From Mycobacterium kiyosense (GTDB lineage: Bacteria; Actinomycetota; Actinomycetes; Mycobacteriales; Mycobacteriaceae): 64,000 bases of DNA. Where the stretch lies: contig AP025179.1 of NCBI GenBank assembly GCA_021654635.1, positions 1-64,000 of the forward strand. Direction: 5' to 3'. How positions within the stretch are numbered: position 1 is the first letter of the stretch; every line of letters starts with the position of its first letter. Positions 24,355 through 33,984 of the stretch are shown here, piece by piece. The notes beneath the pieces were generated by a model. It had not been told where the DNA came from. It searched no databases and saw nothing but the letters and a program-made list of their open reading frames with translations. A program made the position numbers and the translations under genes.

Positions 24355-25766
24355 ACGCGCTCGATCACCTCGGTGCTGGCCGCGGCTATCGGCGACTTCT
24401 TCTTGCGGGGACGGGGGCGCAGCGGACGCCGGGCGCCGTCGGAGATTCGGGCCAGGATAGCCAGCAGCACATAGTTGGCCAGCAGCGATGACCCGCCATA
24501 GGAGAGCCACGGCGTGGTCAGGCCGGTCAGCGGGATCAGCTTGGTCACCCCGCCGACGACGATGAACAGCTGAATGGCCAGCGTCGAGGCCAAGCCCGCG
24601 GCCAGCAGCTTGCCGAAGCTGTCGCGAGTGGCGATCGCCGTGCGCATCCCGCGGATGATGACGATGGTGTACAGCATCAGGATGCTGGCCAGGCCCACCA
24701 GCCCCAGTTCCTCGCCGAACGCGGCGGTGATGAAGTCGGTCGACGCCGCGGGCACGGTGTCGGGCTGGCCGTTACCCAGTCCGGTCCCGAAGATGCCGCC
24801 GGTGGCGAAGCTGAATAGCGCCTGCACCATCTGGTAGCCGTTGCCGTCGGGGTCGGCGAACGGGTCCAGCCATGTCTGCACCCGGACGCGAACGTGCTCG
24901 AATGAGTAGTAGGCGGCCACACTGCCCATCGCGAACAGCACCATCCCCAGCACCACCCAGCTGAACCGCTGGGTGGCCAGGTACACCACCACCAGAAACG
25001 ACGAGTACAGCAGCAGCGAAGTGCCGAGGTCCTTCTCGAAGACCATCACCGCCACCGAGATCACCCACGCCGCCAGCAGCGGCGCGAGGTCCCGAGGGCG
25101 CGGCAGCGTCATGCCCATCAGATGCTTGCCGGCACTGGTGAACAGATTGCGTTTGGCCACCAATACAGCCGAGAAGAAGATCAGCAACAGAATCTTGGAG
25201 AATTCCGCCGGCTGAATGGAGAAGCCGTGCAGGCGAATCCAGATTTTCGCGCCGTTCTGCTCGGACAGCGACCTGGGTAGCAACGCGGGGATGACCAGCA
25301 GCACCAGACCCGTCAACCCACAGATGTAGCCGTAGCGCGCGAGTTGACGATGATCCTTGAGCAGGGAGACCACGAACGCGAACGACACCACACCGAGCAG
25401 GGTCCACAGCATCTGCTGATTGGCGCTGGGGTGGCCGCGGCGGCCGATCTCCTTGTCCACCAAATCCAGGCGGTGAATCATCACCAGGCCCAGGCCGTTG
25501 AGCAATGCGACCACCGGCAGCAGCAGCGGATCGGCGTAGGGCGCGAAGCGCCGCAACGCCAGGTGGGCGAGGATGAACAGCGTCAGGAAACCCAGCCCGT
25601 AGGTGGCCAGGTCCCAGTGCAGGCCCCGCTCTTGGTTGGCCTCCACGATCATCAGCGCGGCGACGGTGATGAAGGCGGCGAAAACGAGCAGCAACAACTC
25701 GGCGTTGCGCCGGGTCGGTAGCGGAGGAGTCACCGCAACCGGTGCGGGCAGTTCCGTCGTTGTCAT
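24351..25766 (-). CDS. rodA: SEDS peptidoglycan polymerase RodA
   Basis: A 471-residue polytopic membrane protein of the FtsW/RodA/SpoVE family, the glycan-strand polymerase partner of PbpA. About ten or more transmembrane segments are visible. Family motifs include RLHGFSIQPAEFSKILLL, FEKDLGTSLLLYSSF, FITAAFGEELGLVG, and the C-terminal LIPLTGLTTPWLSYGGSSLLANY. The Arg/Lys-rich tail (RRPLRPRPRKKK) is cytoplasmic. It overlaps pstP and pbpA by 4 bases each. Confidence 0.95.
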   Translation of the reverse strand: MTTTELPAPVAVTPPLPTRRNAELLLLVFAAFITVAALMIVEANQERGLHWDLATYGLGFLTLFILAHLALRRFAPYADPLLLPVVALLNGLGLVMIHRLDLVDKEIGRRGHPSANQQMLWTLLGVVSFAFVVSLLKDHRQLARYGYICGLTGLVLLVIPALLPRSLSEQNGAKIWIRLHGFSIQPAEFSKILLLIFFSAVLVAKRNLFTSAGKHLMGMTLPRPRDLAPLLAAWVISVAVMVFEKDLGTSLLLYSSFLVVVYLATQRFSWVVLGMVLFAMGSVAAYYSFEHVRVRVQTWLDPFADPDGNGYQMVQALFSFATGGIFGTGLGNGQPDTVPAASTDFITAAFGEELGLVGLASILMLYTIVIIRGMRTAIATRDSFGKLLAAGLASTLAIQLFIVVGGVTKLIPLTGLTTPWLSYGGSSLLANYVLLAILARISDGARRPLRPRPRKKKSPIAAASTEVIERV

Positions 25767-27289
25767 GCCGCTGTCCGGCAGTCCACGCCTGGTTTTTGTG
25801 CGGGTTGGATGGTCTCGGTCGCTACGGGCGGGGCAGAGGTTGTGGTCGGGCTGTTGCTGGAAGACGCGGAGGCGGTCGTGGTTGGGGTGGTCGCTGTACC
25901 GGGCGTGGTCGCGGTCGTCGACGGGGTGCTGGTTGCGGTCGGCGCCGGGGTGTTGCTGTCGGGGATGCCGGTGCTGTTCGTGGACGGCGCCGATGGTTCG
26001 GTCGGCGAGGTGGTGCCCGACTGGCAGATCGGCAACAGGCCCGAAGCGGCCAACTTGTGCAGCTGGCTACGCGCGTCGTCCAGCGTGCCGGACGGCAGCC
26101 CGGACTGCACCGCGGCCCGCTCGGATTGGCGGAGATCCTGCAGTTTCAGCGGCCGGCAACCGGGGCTGCCGGGCGCGGCCTCGGTCACCTGGTTCTGTGT
26201 GTTGACGCAGCCCACCAGGTGCACCTCGTGCATGGAGACGCCCAGCAGCGAGCCCTGCACACCGCGCATGATCGCGACCGAGCCGTTGTCGGCGGCGACG
26301 TAGTAGTTGTCTCGGATGATCATCTGGCCGACGAACAGGCCCGCCAGCACCAGCAGCGCCACCAGGGTGGCGACCAGGAACAGCCGGCGCCGCGGCCACC
26401 GCGGCTTCTTGGGTGGCTCCTCTTGGGGCGCAACACGTTTGGCGACCTCTTTGCGTGGCCTGATCGCCGACGCGCGGCCGGCCGCGGTGTTGGGCAGCGT
26501 CAGCTGGTCGTCGTCGTTGTCACCGGACACCGCGCCGGCCAGTATCGGCTGGGTTTGCCCGATCTCGTCGTCGACGACGTCGGCGACCACGACGGTGACG
26601 TTGTCCGGGCCGCCACCGCGCAGCGCCAGCTCGATCAGCCGGTAGGCGCTTTCCGCGACGTCGGGGATCTGCAGTGCCTCGGCGATGGTCTCGTTGCTGA
26701 CGGGGTCGGAAAGTCCGTCGGAACACAGCAGGTAGCGGTCGCCGGCGCGCGCCTCCCGCATCGTCAGCGTCGGCTCCACCTCATGGCCGGTCAGCGCGCG
26801 CATGATCAACGAGCGCTGCGGGTGGCTGTGCGCCTCCTCGGCGGTGATGCGGCCTTCGTCGACCAGCGTCTGGACGAACGTGTCGTCCTTGGTGATCTGC
26901 GTGAGCTCGCCGTCGCGGAACAGGTAGCCTCGCGAGTCCCCGATATGCGCCAGGCCGATGCGGTCGCCGGCGAACAGGATCGCGGTCAGGGTGGTCCCCA
27001 TGCCCTCGAGGTCGGGTTCCATCTCCACCTGTGCGGCGATCGCGGAGTTGCCTTCGCGCACCGCCGCGTCCAGCTTGGCCAGCAGGTCGCCGCCGGGTTC
27101 GTCGTAGTCCAGCGGAGCCAACGCCCCGACCACCAACTGCGAGGCCACCTCGCCGGCGGCGTGGCCGCCCATGCCGTCGGCCAGGGCCAACAGTCGCGCT
27201 CCGGCATAGACCGAGTCTTCGTTGTTGGAGCGCACCAGGCCGCGATCGCTGCGGGCGGCGTAGCGCAGGACTAATGTCACGGGCGCCAC
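25763..27289 (-). CDS. pstP: Ser/Thr protein phosphatase PstP (PP2C family)
   Basis: A 508-residue membrane phosphatase that reverses PknA and PknB phosphorylation. The PP2C domain occupies residues 1-240 with the metal-binding motifs NNEDSVY, ALADGMGGHAAGE, HIGDSRGY, LLCSDGLSD and GGPDNVTVVV. A linker, one transmembrane helix (LFLVATLVALLVLAGLFVGQ) and an extracellular domain ending in a long Thr/Ser/Pro-rich tail follow. Two GTG starts compete: 27289, and 27280, which forms a GTGA overlap with the small upstream ORF and has GAGGAG 8 bases away. The second gives 505 residues starting MTLVLRYAARSDRG. Confidence 0.95.
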   Translation of the reverse strand: MAPVTLVLRYAARSDRGLVRSNNEDSVYAGARLLALADGMGGHAAGEVASQLVVGALAPLDYDEPGGDLLAKLDAAVREGNSAIAAQVEMEPDLEGMGTTLTAILFAGDRIGLAHIGDSRGYLFRDGELTQITKDDTFVQTLVDEGRITAEEAHSHPQRSLIMRALTGHEVEPTLTMREARAGDRYLLCSDGLSDPVSNETIAEALQIPDVAESAYRLIELALRGGGPDNVTVVVADVVDDEIGQTQPILAGAVSGDNDDDQLTLPNTAAGRASAIRPRKEVAKRVAPQEEPPKKPRWPRRRLFLVATLVALLVLAGLFVGQMIIRDNYYVAADNGSVAIMRGVQGSLLGVSMHEVHLVGCVNTQNQVTEAAPGSPGCRPLKLQDLRQSERAAVQSGLPSGTLDDARSQLHKLAASGLLPICQSGTTSPTEPSAPSTNSTGIPDSNTPAPTATSTPSTTATTPGTATTPTTTASASSSNSPTTTSAPPVATETIQPAQKPGVDCRTAA

Positions 27290-27414
27290 TCCTCGACCCC
27301 GCCCCGCAAGCTCACCGAGCCGGCGTCTTCGTCGTCTGCGCGGGTCGCGGGCGCAACTCCGACCCCGCCCCGCAAGCTCACCGAGCCGGCGTCTTCGTCG
27401 TCTGCGCGGGTCAC
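27277..27414 (-). CDS. 45-residue ORF made of a 66-bp repeat, coupled between fhaB and pstP
   Basis: The minus strand encodes a complete small ORF. Its GTG (27414-27412) overlaps the fhaB TGA, and its own TGA (27279-27277) overlaps a pstP GTG, each as GTGA. The peptide is MTRADDEDAGSVSLRGGV, GVAPA, then the same TRADDEDAGSVSLRGGV block and EEWRP. This is the architecture described for mycobacterial intergenic repetitive units (MIRUs): repeats whose start and stop overlap flanking genes and keep an operon translationally coupled. Whether the peptide is functional or merely a coupling spacer is unknown. Confidence 0.55.
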   Translation of the reverse strand: MTRADDEDAGSVSLRGGVGVAPATRADDEDAGSVSLRGGVEEWRP

Positions 27415-27425
27415 GGGCGCAACTC
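27294..27425. repeat. 66-bp tandem duplication, two copies
   Basis: Copies at 27294-27359 and 27360-27425 are identical except at the position that gives TCG in the first and TCA in the second; that change decides whether the minus strand reads through or stops as fhaB. A third, partial likeness (GAGTGGCGCCCGTGAC) covers the pstP start. The length is a multiple of three, so copy number can change without breaking the frame. Confidence 0.9.
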
Positions 27426-27878
27426 GATTGCCGTCTTGCCGATCCGAACCGGCGTACCTATGGGAACTCGTACCGCAGTCGTCACCTTCGCCCTGTCAAG
27501 GTAAGTGCCGTTCGTCGAACCTAGGTCTTCCACATACCATTCCGAACCACGTTGAGACAGCCTGGCATGCCGAGTCGATGCGTAATCGTCAGTCAACACC
27601 AGGGTCGAGTCGTCCGCCCGGCCGATCAGTACCGGTTGGCCGCTGAGCGTGATCCGGGCGCCCGCCAGCGCCCCCTCGGTCACCACCAGGTAGCGCACCG
27701 AGTCACGGCGTTGCCGCGACGGCAGCAGATTGCCACGCAACGCCAACCCGCGCCGCACCATGACCGCACCCGTCGGCGCGTAGATGTCGGTGCGCAGGAT
27801 CCGCAGCACTGACCAGATGAACAACCACAACAGCATCAGGAACCCGGCACGCGTCAGTTGCAGAACCAAACCCTGCAT
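27411..27878 (-). CDS. fhaB: FHA-domain membrane protein FhaB (FipA)
   Basis: A 155-residue protein with one N-terminal transmembrane segment (AGFLMLLWLFIWSVLRIL, about residues 11-28), a basic linker and a cytoplasmic FHA domain. FHA motifs are IGRADDSTLVL, YASTRHARL and VEDLGSTNGTYLD, which bind phosphothreonine. In M. tuberculosis this protein is phosphorylated by the kinases of this cluster and links FtsZ and FtsQ under stress. Its stop falls in the second copy of the 66-bp repeat. Confidence 0.95.
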   Translation of the reverse strand: MQGLVLQLTRAGFLMLLWLFIWSVLRILRTDIYAPTGAVMVRRGLALRGNLLPSRQRRDSVRYLVVTEGALAGARITLSGQPVLIGRADDSTLVLTDDYASTRHARLSQRGSEWYVEDLGSTNGTYLDRAKVTTAVRVPIGTPVRIGKTAIELRP

Positions 27879-27974
27879 CTGGCGGTCCTTTCCGTCCCGG
27901 CGTTACCTACCCCGTGCCCGCGCTACCGAGCACCTCGGCAAAGTCACAATACTGGGACGACGGCCCGGGTGGGG

Positions 27975-29609
27975 TCAGTGGATGCGAACGATGATCTCGG
28001 AGTGACCCAGCCGGATCACGTCGCCGTCGGCCAGCTGCCATTCCTGGACCGGCGCATTGTTGACCGTGGTGCCGTTCGTCGAGTTCAAGTCCGAGAGCAG
28101 CGCCACCTGACCGTCCCAGCGAATCTCCAGATGCCGGCGCGACACGCCCGTGTCGGGCAGCCGGAACTGGGCGTCCTGGCCACGCCCGACAATGTTGGAG
28201 CCGTCGCGCAACTGGTAGGTACGCCCGCTGCCGTCGTCGAGCTGCAGGGTGACCTGCGCTCCGGCCTGCCCGTAGCCGCCCTGACCATAGCCGCCGTAGC
28301 CACCACCCTGCCCGTAGTCCGGGGCGGGCTGACCGTAGTCGGGTGCCGGCGGCTGTCCGTAGTCGTAGTCCGAGCGCGCGGCGGGCTCGCCGTAGCCACC
28401 CGGCGCCGGCGCGTAGCCACCGCCCTGCGGGGCTTCGGCGTATTGGGTGTATTCGTTGGCGCCGTACTCCTGGCGGCTGTAGCCGCCCTGGCCGTACCCG
28501 CCCTGGTCCTGGCCGTAGCCGCCCTGCTCGGGGTATGACGGCCGCTGCGGTTCCGCCGGGGCCGGTGGGGCACCGTAGCCGCCCGCGTCCTGGCGTGCGG
28601 GCTCACGCCCGTAGTCGCCGTAGCCGCCGGGTGCAGCCGGCGGCTGGCCCTGACCGTAACCGCCCTGCTGGTAGCCCTGCTCCTGGCCGTATCCGCCCGG
28701 AGCGCCGTACCCGCCGCCGGGCGGACCCGGAGGTGCTGCGGGCGGAGCGTCGTGAGTCGGCGCGTAGCCACCCGGGGCCTCGCCGTAACCACCCTGGCCG
28801 TACCCGCCCTGTTCGCCGTAGCCGCCTTGGCCATAACCACCCTGCGGCTGGTCGTAACCGCCCTGGTGTTGGCCGTAACCGCCCTGCTCCGGGTAGCCGC
28901 CCTGGCCGTAGCCGCCTTGCCCGTACCCGCCCTGTTCGCCGTAGCCGGCCTGGCCGTAGCCACCTTGCGGTTGGTCGTAGCCGCCCTGGCCGTAGCCGCC
29001 CTGCGGCGGCGGGTAACCCTGCTGGGGCGGGTAGCCGCCCTGCTCCGGCGGGTAACCGCCGCGCGGGTCCTCCTGGCGTCCGTAGCGGTCGTCGTAGTAC
29101 TCGTCGGGCCGCCCCTGACCGCGGTAATTCGGATTGTCAGTCATCGGTCGTACTCCTGGTTCTGCGCCAAACGCATGATTCGATTGTGGCCGGGCGGCAT
29201 CGGAAGCCGTCGGGCGGGGCTCGACGTCGGGGTTGACAGCACCGCGGGCGCGGAACTGGCCGGTATGCAGGTTCGAGGATTCCTCGAACCGTACGACCAC
29301 TTCACCATACGTTTGCCACCCCTGTTCCTGGATATAGTCCGCCAAGTACCGAGCAAAAGCGCTCGACGTCAGGTCCGGATCGGCGCCCAACTTCTCCGAG
29401 TCGTGCACACTGAGGGTAATGATGTATTCGTTGGGTGCCAAAAGGCGATTGCCCTGCAAGGACTGCACGCCGTCGTCGGCTTCACGCCGCAGCATCGCTT
29501 CGACTTCCTCCGGCAGGATCGATCCGCCGAAGACCCGGGCAAACGCGTCACCGACCGTCGCCTCGAGTTTGCGCTCGATGCGCTGAACCAGCCCACGTCG
29601 GCTACCCAT
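27975..29609 (-). CDS. fhaA: FHA-domain protein FhaA
   Basis: A 544-residue cytoplasmic protein starting MGSRRGLVQRIERKLEATVG. The N-terminal DUF3662 domain (about 1-125) is followed by a very long low-complexity region (about 165-440) dominated by GGYG, PEQGGY and QGGYGQ repeats. The C-terminal FHA domain has IVGRGQDAQFRL, VSRRHLEIRW and SDLNSTNGTTVNN. In M. tuberculosis FhaA binds phosphorylated MviN/CwlM and tempers peptidoglycan synthesis. First gene of the minus-strand series; its promoter should lie in 29610-29857, where I see no clear motif. Repeat number probably differs between strains. Confidence 0.95.
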   Translation of the reverse strand: MGSRRGLVQRIERKLEATVGDAFARVFGGSILPEEVEAMLRREADDGVQSLQGNRLLAPNEYIITLSVHDSEKLGADPDLTSSAFARYLADYIQEQGWQTYGEVVVRFEESSNLHTGQFRARGAVNPDVEPRPTASDAARPQSNHAFGAEPGVRPMTDNPNYRGQGRPDEYYDDRYGRQEDPRGGYPPEQGGYPPQQGYPPPQGGYGQGGYDQPQGGYGQAGYGEQGGYGQGGYGQGGYPEQGGYGQHQGGYDQPQGGYGQGGYGEQGGYGQGGYGEAPGGYAPTHDAPPAAPPGPPGGGYGAPGGYGQEQGYQQGGYGQGQPPAAPGGYGDYGREPARQDAGGYGAPPAPAEPQRPSYPEQGGYGQDQGGYGQGGYSRQEYGANEYTQYAEAPQGGGYAPAPGGYGEPAARSDYDYGQPPAPDYGQPAPDYGQGGGYGGYGQGGYGQAGAQVTLQLDDGSGRTYQLRDGSNIVGRGQDAQFRLPDTGVSRRHLEIRWDGQVALLSDLNSTNGTTVNNAPVQEWQLADGDVIRLGHSEIIVRIH

Positions 29610-29857
29610 CTGTGCGCGCTCGCCTCACTACTGTGCTGGGAAATTCTCGGCGGAGGGTAATCGACTCGGCCGTTGGTCGGATTGCTGAGTAATCGTATCG
29701 GGACACACCGATTCGCCGGCACCGTGAGAATGCTGAGAATCGCATCGATACTGATCAGAGACCTCGGCGTGGCTGGTGTGATGCGCCTGGACGGCGCGGC
29801 CCGGGTGCGCGGTTGGGGTTGGCGGCGACTACAGTGATATGGTCCTGCGGTTGTTTC

Positions 29858-29940
29858 GGGCGAGTGGCGGAATGGCAGACGCGCTGGCTTCAGGTGCCAG
29901 TGTCCTTCGGGACGTGGGGGTTCAAGTCCCCCTTCGCCCA
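29858..29940 (+). tRNA. leuT: tRNA-Leu (CAG anticodon)
   Basis: An 83-nt type II tRNA. The acceptor GGGCGAG pairs with TTCGCCC (one G-U), discriminator A. The anticodon loop TTCAGGT gives CAG. The long variable arm is TGTCCTTCGGGACG and the T arm GGGGGTTCAAGTCCCCC. Divergent from fhaA, as leuT is in M. tuberculosis. Confidence 0.97.
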
Positions 29941-29972
29941 CATTGAGGAGTTCTACGAACTCCAGGCGCTAA

Positions 29973-30009
29973 GGTCACGAACCAGAAATGGTTCGTGACC
30001 TTTGTGTTT
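29973..30009 (+). terminator. Strong intrinsic-type terminator after tRNA-Leu
   Basis: A perfect 11-bp stem, GGTCACGAACC (29973-29983) and GGTTCGTGACC (29990-30000), with the 6-base loop AGAAAT, followed by TTTGTGTTT. Placed 32 bases after the tRNA, it should end that transcript. Confidence 0.85.
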
Positions 30010-30334
30010 GGTGGGTGCGATCCAGCGTGGCGGGATGTCGTCGCGAGTGGGGACCGGCGTTCGCAGTTCCCCGTTGAATGATCGCCTCAAGGACGGCAAC
30101 GCGGGGGCGTGTCCGGGGACGGCGTGCTCCTGGCGCGTCTCTGCGCCGTCAACCGCTGTGCGGAGGAGTTGAGGGCCGAGTACAAGGGTGAAGACGCCCG
30201 GCCCGGCGCTCACCGCGCCCGCGGAACTCGAAATGTGGAGATCCTGGCCCGGAAGCGACTTCTTCGTACTCCATGGAGGTAGGCGTCGGGACTGCCATAC
30301 ATTCCTACCGACGACTACCGAGGGAGCCACCGCG
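30010..30334. other. Long leader upstream of amt, no gene seen
   Basis: About 325 bases between the terminator and the amt start. No conserved ORF, tRNA or recognisable riboswitch is visible, and I find no convincing GlnR/AmtR operator. AGGGAG at 30321-30326 is the ribosome site of amt. The length leaves room for promoter and nitrogen-control sites. Confidence 0.4.
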
Positions 30335-31645
<1,311 letters not shown>

Positions 31646-31670
31646 GCGCGGCCGTCGGTAATCTGGCGAC

Positions 31671-31937
31671 GTGACCAGCCAGAAAGTAGCCGGCGGCGTC
31701 GTCCACGAACTCCCCTCCGACCTGCGGCAGGCGCTGATCGGCAACAGCGCCGCGCTGGAGCTCTGGAACGACATCACCCCGCTGGCGCGCAACGAGTTCA
31801 TCTGCTGGGTCGAGGACGCCAAGCAAGCCAAGACCCGGGAGCGCCGCATCCGCCGCACCCAGGAGGAGCTCGAGGAGGGCAAGCGCCGGCCCTGCTGCTG
31901 GCCGGGGTGTAAGCACCGCGAGCGCAACGGCAGGTAG
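31671..31937 (+). CDS. YdeI/OmpD-associated-type small protein
   Basis: An 88-residue protein with GTG start at 31671, 26 bases after amt and probably co-transcribed. It matches the YdeI-type family (bacteriocin-protection/OmpD-associated) with LPSDLRQALIGNSAALELWN, then EFICWVEDAKQAKTRERRI and a charged helix. It ends CCWPGCKH, a cysteine-rich tail that could bind metal. Cellular role unknown. Confidence 0.7.
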   Translation: MTSQKVAGGVVHELPSDLRQALIGNSAALELWNDITPLARNEFICWVEDAKQAKTRERRIRRTQEELEEGKRRPCCWPGCKHRERNGR

Positions 31938-31988
31938 CGCGGCGCCGAGGACGCCGCATTGCTGCTATCGCCGAACGCCCGCTACTGT

Positions 31989-32007
31989 GCAGGTTAGGCG
32001 AACCTAA
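31989..32007. promoter_or_regulatory. IdeR (DtxR-type) iron box
   Basis: GCAGGTTAGGCGAACCTAA matches the 19-bp IdeR consensus TTAGGTTAGGCTAACCTAA at 16 positions, including the whole palindromic core apart from one central base. It lies 123 bases upstream of the PPE gene at 32130. In mycobacteria IdeR-Fe(II) binding to such sites represses iron-acquisition genes. Confidence 0.8.
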
Positions 32008-32129
32008 TTCGGCAGCCACCCCTGCTCGCCGATCCGGGTATCCGCCTATTGCGTCGATCGCTGCGGCGGTGACGTACGGGGAGGAATGGGTTCCGATGAC
32101 GCTAGGTGTCTCAAGGGGGGACTGACGGG

Positions 32130-33633
32130 ATGACGGCTCCGATCTGGATGGCCTCGCCGCCCGAGGTGCACTCCGCGTTGCTGTCCGCCGGCCCGGGTCC
32201 GGGTGCGCTGCTGGCCGCGGCGGGCGCGTGGCAGGCGCTCGCCGCCGAATACGAGTCGGCGGCGGCCGAGTTGATCGGCGTACTGGGTGCGGTTCAGTCC
32301 GGGTCCTGGCAGGGGCCGTCCGCCGCCGAGTACGTCGCCGCGCACGCCCCCTACCTGGGCTGGTTGACCGGCGCGCAGGCTAAGAGCCTGGCCGCGGCCG
32401 CCCAGCAGGAGACCGCCGCGGCGGCCTACACGACGGCGCTGGCGATGATGCCGACGCTGCCGGAGTTGGCCGCCAACCACATCGTGCACGGGGTGCTGGT
32501 CGGCACGAATTTCTTCGGCATCAACACCATTCCGATCGCCCTGAACGAGGCCGACTACGTCCGGATGTGGATCCAGGCGGCCACCACCATGGGTACCTAT
32601 CAAGCCGTGACGACGACGGCGGCGGCAGCGGTGCCGACCACCGCACCGGCCCCCACCGTGGTCAAGGCCGACATGGCAAGCCTCGCCGCGGAGCCCAGCC
32701 AGCTGGCCGCGGCCGCGCCGGCCGCCGACTCGGGCAGCCAGCTCAACCTGGCCGACCTCATCACCCAGCTGCTGCAGGGTTACCTGAATTATGTGCAGCA
32801 GCTGTTCGCGCCGATCACGAACTTCCTGCAGAACCCGGTCGGCAACACCATCCAGCTGATCACCGACTTCCTGACGAACCCGTCGCAGGCTCTGGTGACC
32901 TGGGGGCCGTTCCTGTTCGCCGTCGCCTACCAGGCCTTCTCCTGGGTCGGGGCATCGCTGACCTACCCCCCAGCTGCTGCTGGATCCGCTGCTGGCGATC
33001 ACCTTGGGCGTGGTGATCGGCGTCGGGTACCAGTACCTGCAGCAGCTGCCGGCCGACGTACCCGTCGGCGATGAGCCGGCGGTCTCAGCGGCACCGGCGG
33101 CCACCTCGCACTCCTCGAACTATCCGCTGGCCACCCTCGCGCCCACTGTCGCCGGCCCGGCCGGCGCCCCGGTCACCACCGCCGCCGGCAGTGCCGGCGC
33201 CGCGCCCGCGTCGGCCGCTCCGGCCGCCACCGTGCCCGCTATCCCCTACGCCGTCGCCGGCATCGGACCCGACGAGGGGTTCTCCCCCACCTTCCGGGAC
33301 CGCACCGGCGTGAAGGCCCCGGCAGAGGGAATCCCGGCGGCCGCAGCGGGGGTGTCAGCGCGGGAGAAGCGACGCTCCCGACGTCGGCGCGCCGCCACCA
33401 TGCCCGAGCACCAGTACGCCGACGAGTACCTGGACTACGACCCCGGCGCCGATACCCCGCCGGAGGAACCGGTGATCGCCGCGTCGACTCGCGGCGCGGG
33501 CGCGATGGGATTCGGCGGCACCGTCGCCACCGACGCCGCCGACGCCGCCGGCCTGATCACGTTGGACGGCGACGAATACGGCAGCGGGCCCGCCATGCCG
33601 ATGCTGCCGACCAGCTGCGATGAGCGCGGGTAG
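32130..33633 (+). pseudogene. PPE37-like PPE-PPW protein, one +1 frameshift
   Basis: The start [20 protein letters not shown] opens a PPE domain of about 180 residues with SWQGPSA and [20 protein letters not shown]. The reading frame is broken at the C6 run 32966-32971, after WVGASLTYP. Removing one C restores [20 protein letters not shown] and the C-terminal domain to 33633, giving 500 residues. The end carries GFGGT, diagnostic of the PPW subfamily, and PMLPTSC where PxxPxxW is expected. Overall it resembles PPE37, an iron-regulated PPE linked to heme or siderophore use in M. tuberculosis, and the IdeR box upstream agrees. Export would be by an ESX system. Confidence 0.8.
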
Positions 33634-33642
33634 ACCCGGCGG

Positions 33643-33984
33643 TCAGTGGCTGCCGTGGGTTTTCGCCCAGCCGGTGACTTCGGCCGTGGCGGGGTCGGTG
33701 ATGTCGTTGTACTCGGGATGCTTCTTGAGCACGGTGACCACCATGGAACACACCGGCACGATGCGCTTGCCGTCGGCGCGGGTGGCCTGCAGCGCTTCCT
33801 CCACCAGGATGGTCGCCAGCCCGCGTCCGCCGAAATCCGGGTCGATCTCGGTGTGGTGGAAGATGCGTTGCTCGCCGCGGTCGGCGAACTCCGCGAAGCC
33901 CACGGTCTGGCCGGCGACGGCGATGCTGTACCTGTCGTTCTGTGCGGTGACGGTGGTGACCGCGCCCGTCTTGTCGGTTGTCAT
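33643..33984 (-). CDS. GNAT-like N-acetyltransferase (Acetyltransf_CG type)
   Basis: A 113-residue compact acetyltransferase domain. It shows YSIAVAGQTVGFAEF, then FHHTEIDPDFGGRGLATILV with the acetyl-CoA-binding GGRGLA, and VPVCSMVVTVLKKHPEY. Substrate unknown. Its ATG at 33984 overlaps the end of the pirin gene by 4 bases, so the two are coupled. It ends 10 bases from the PPE gene on the opposite strand. Confidence 0.8.
   Translation of the reverse strand: MTTDKTGAVTTVTAQNDRYSIAVAGQTVGFAEFADRGEQRIFHHTEIDPDFGGRGLATILVEEALQATRADGKRIVPVCSMVVTVLKKHPEYNDITDPATAEVTGWAKTHGSH

Noticed and set aside
28300..29090. Repeated GCCGCCCTGGCCGTA-like blocks as a DNA repeat element
   Set aside because: They code the Gly-Gly-Tyr-Gly/Gln low-complexity segment of FhaA, known to be repetitive in this family.
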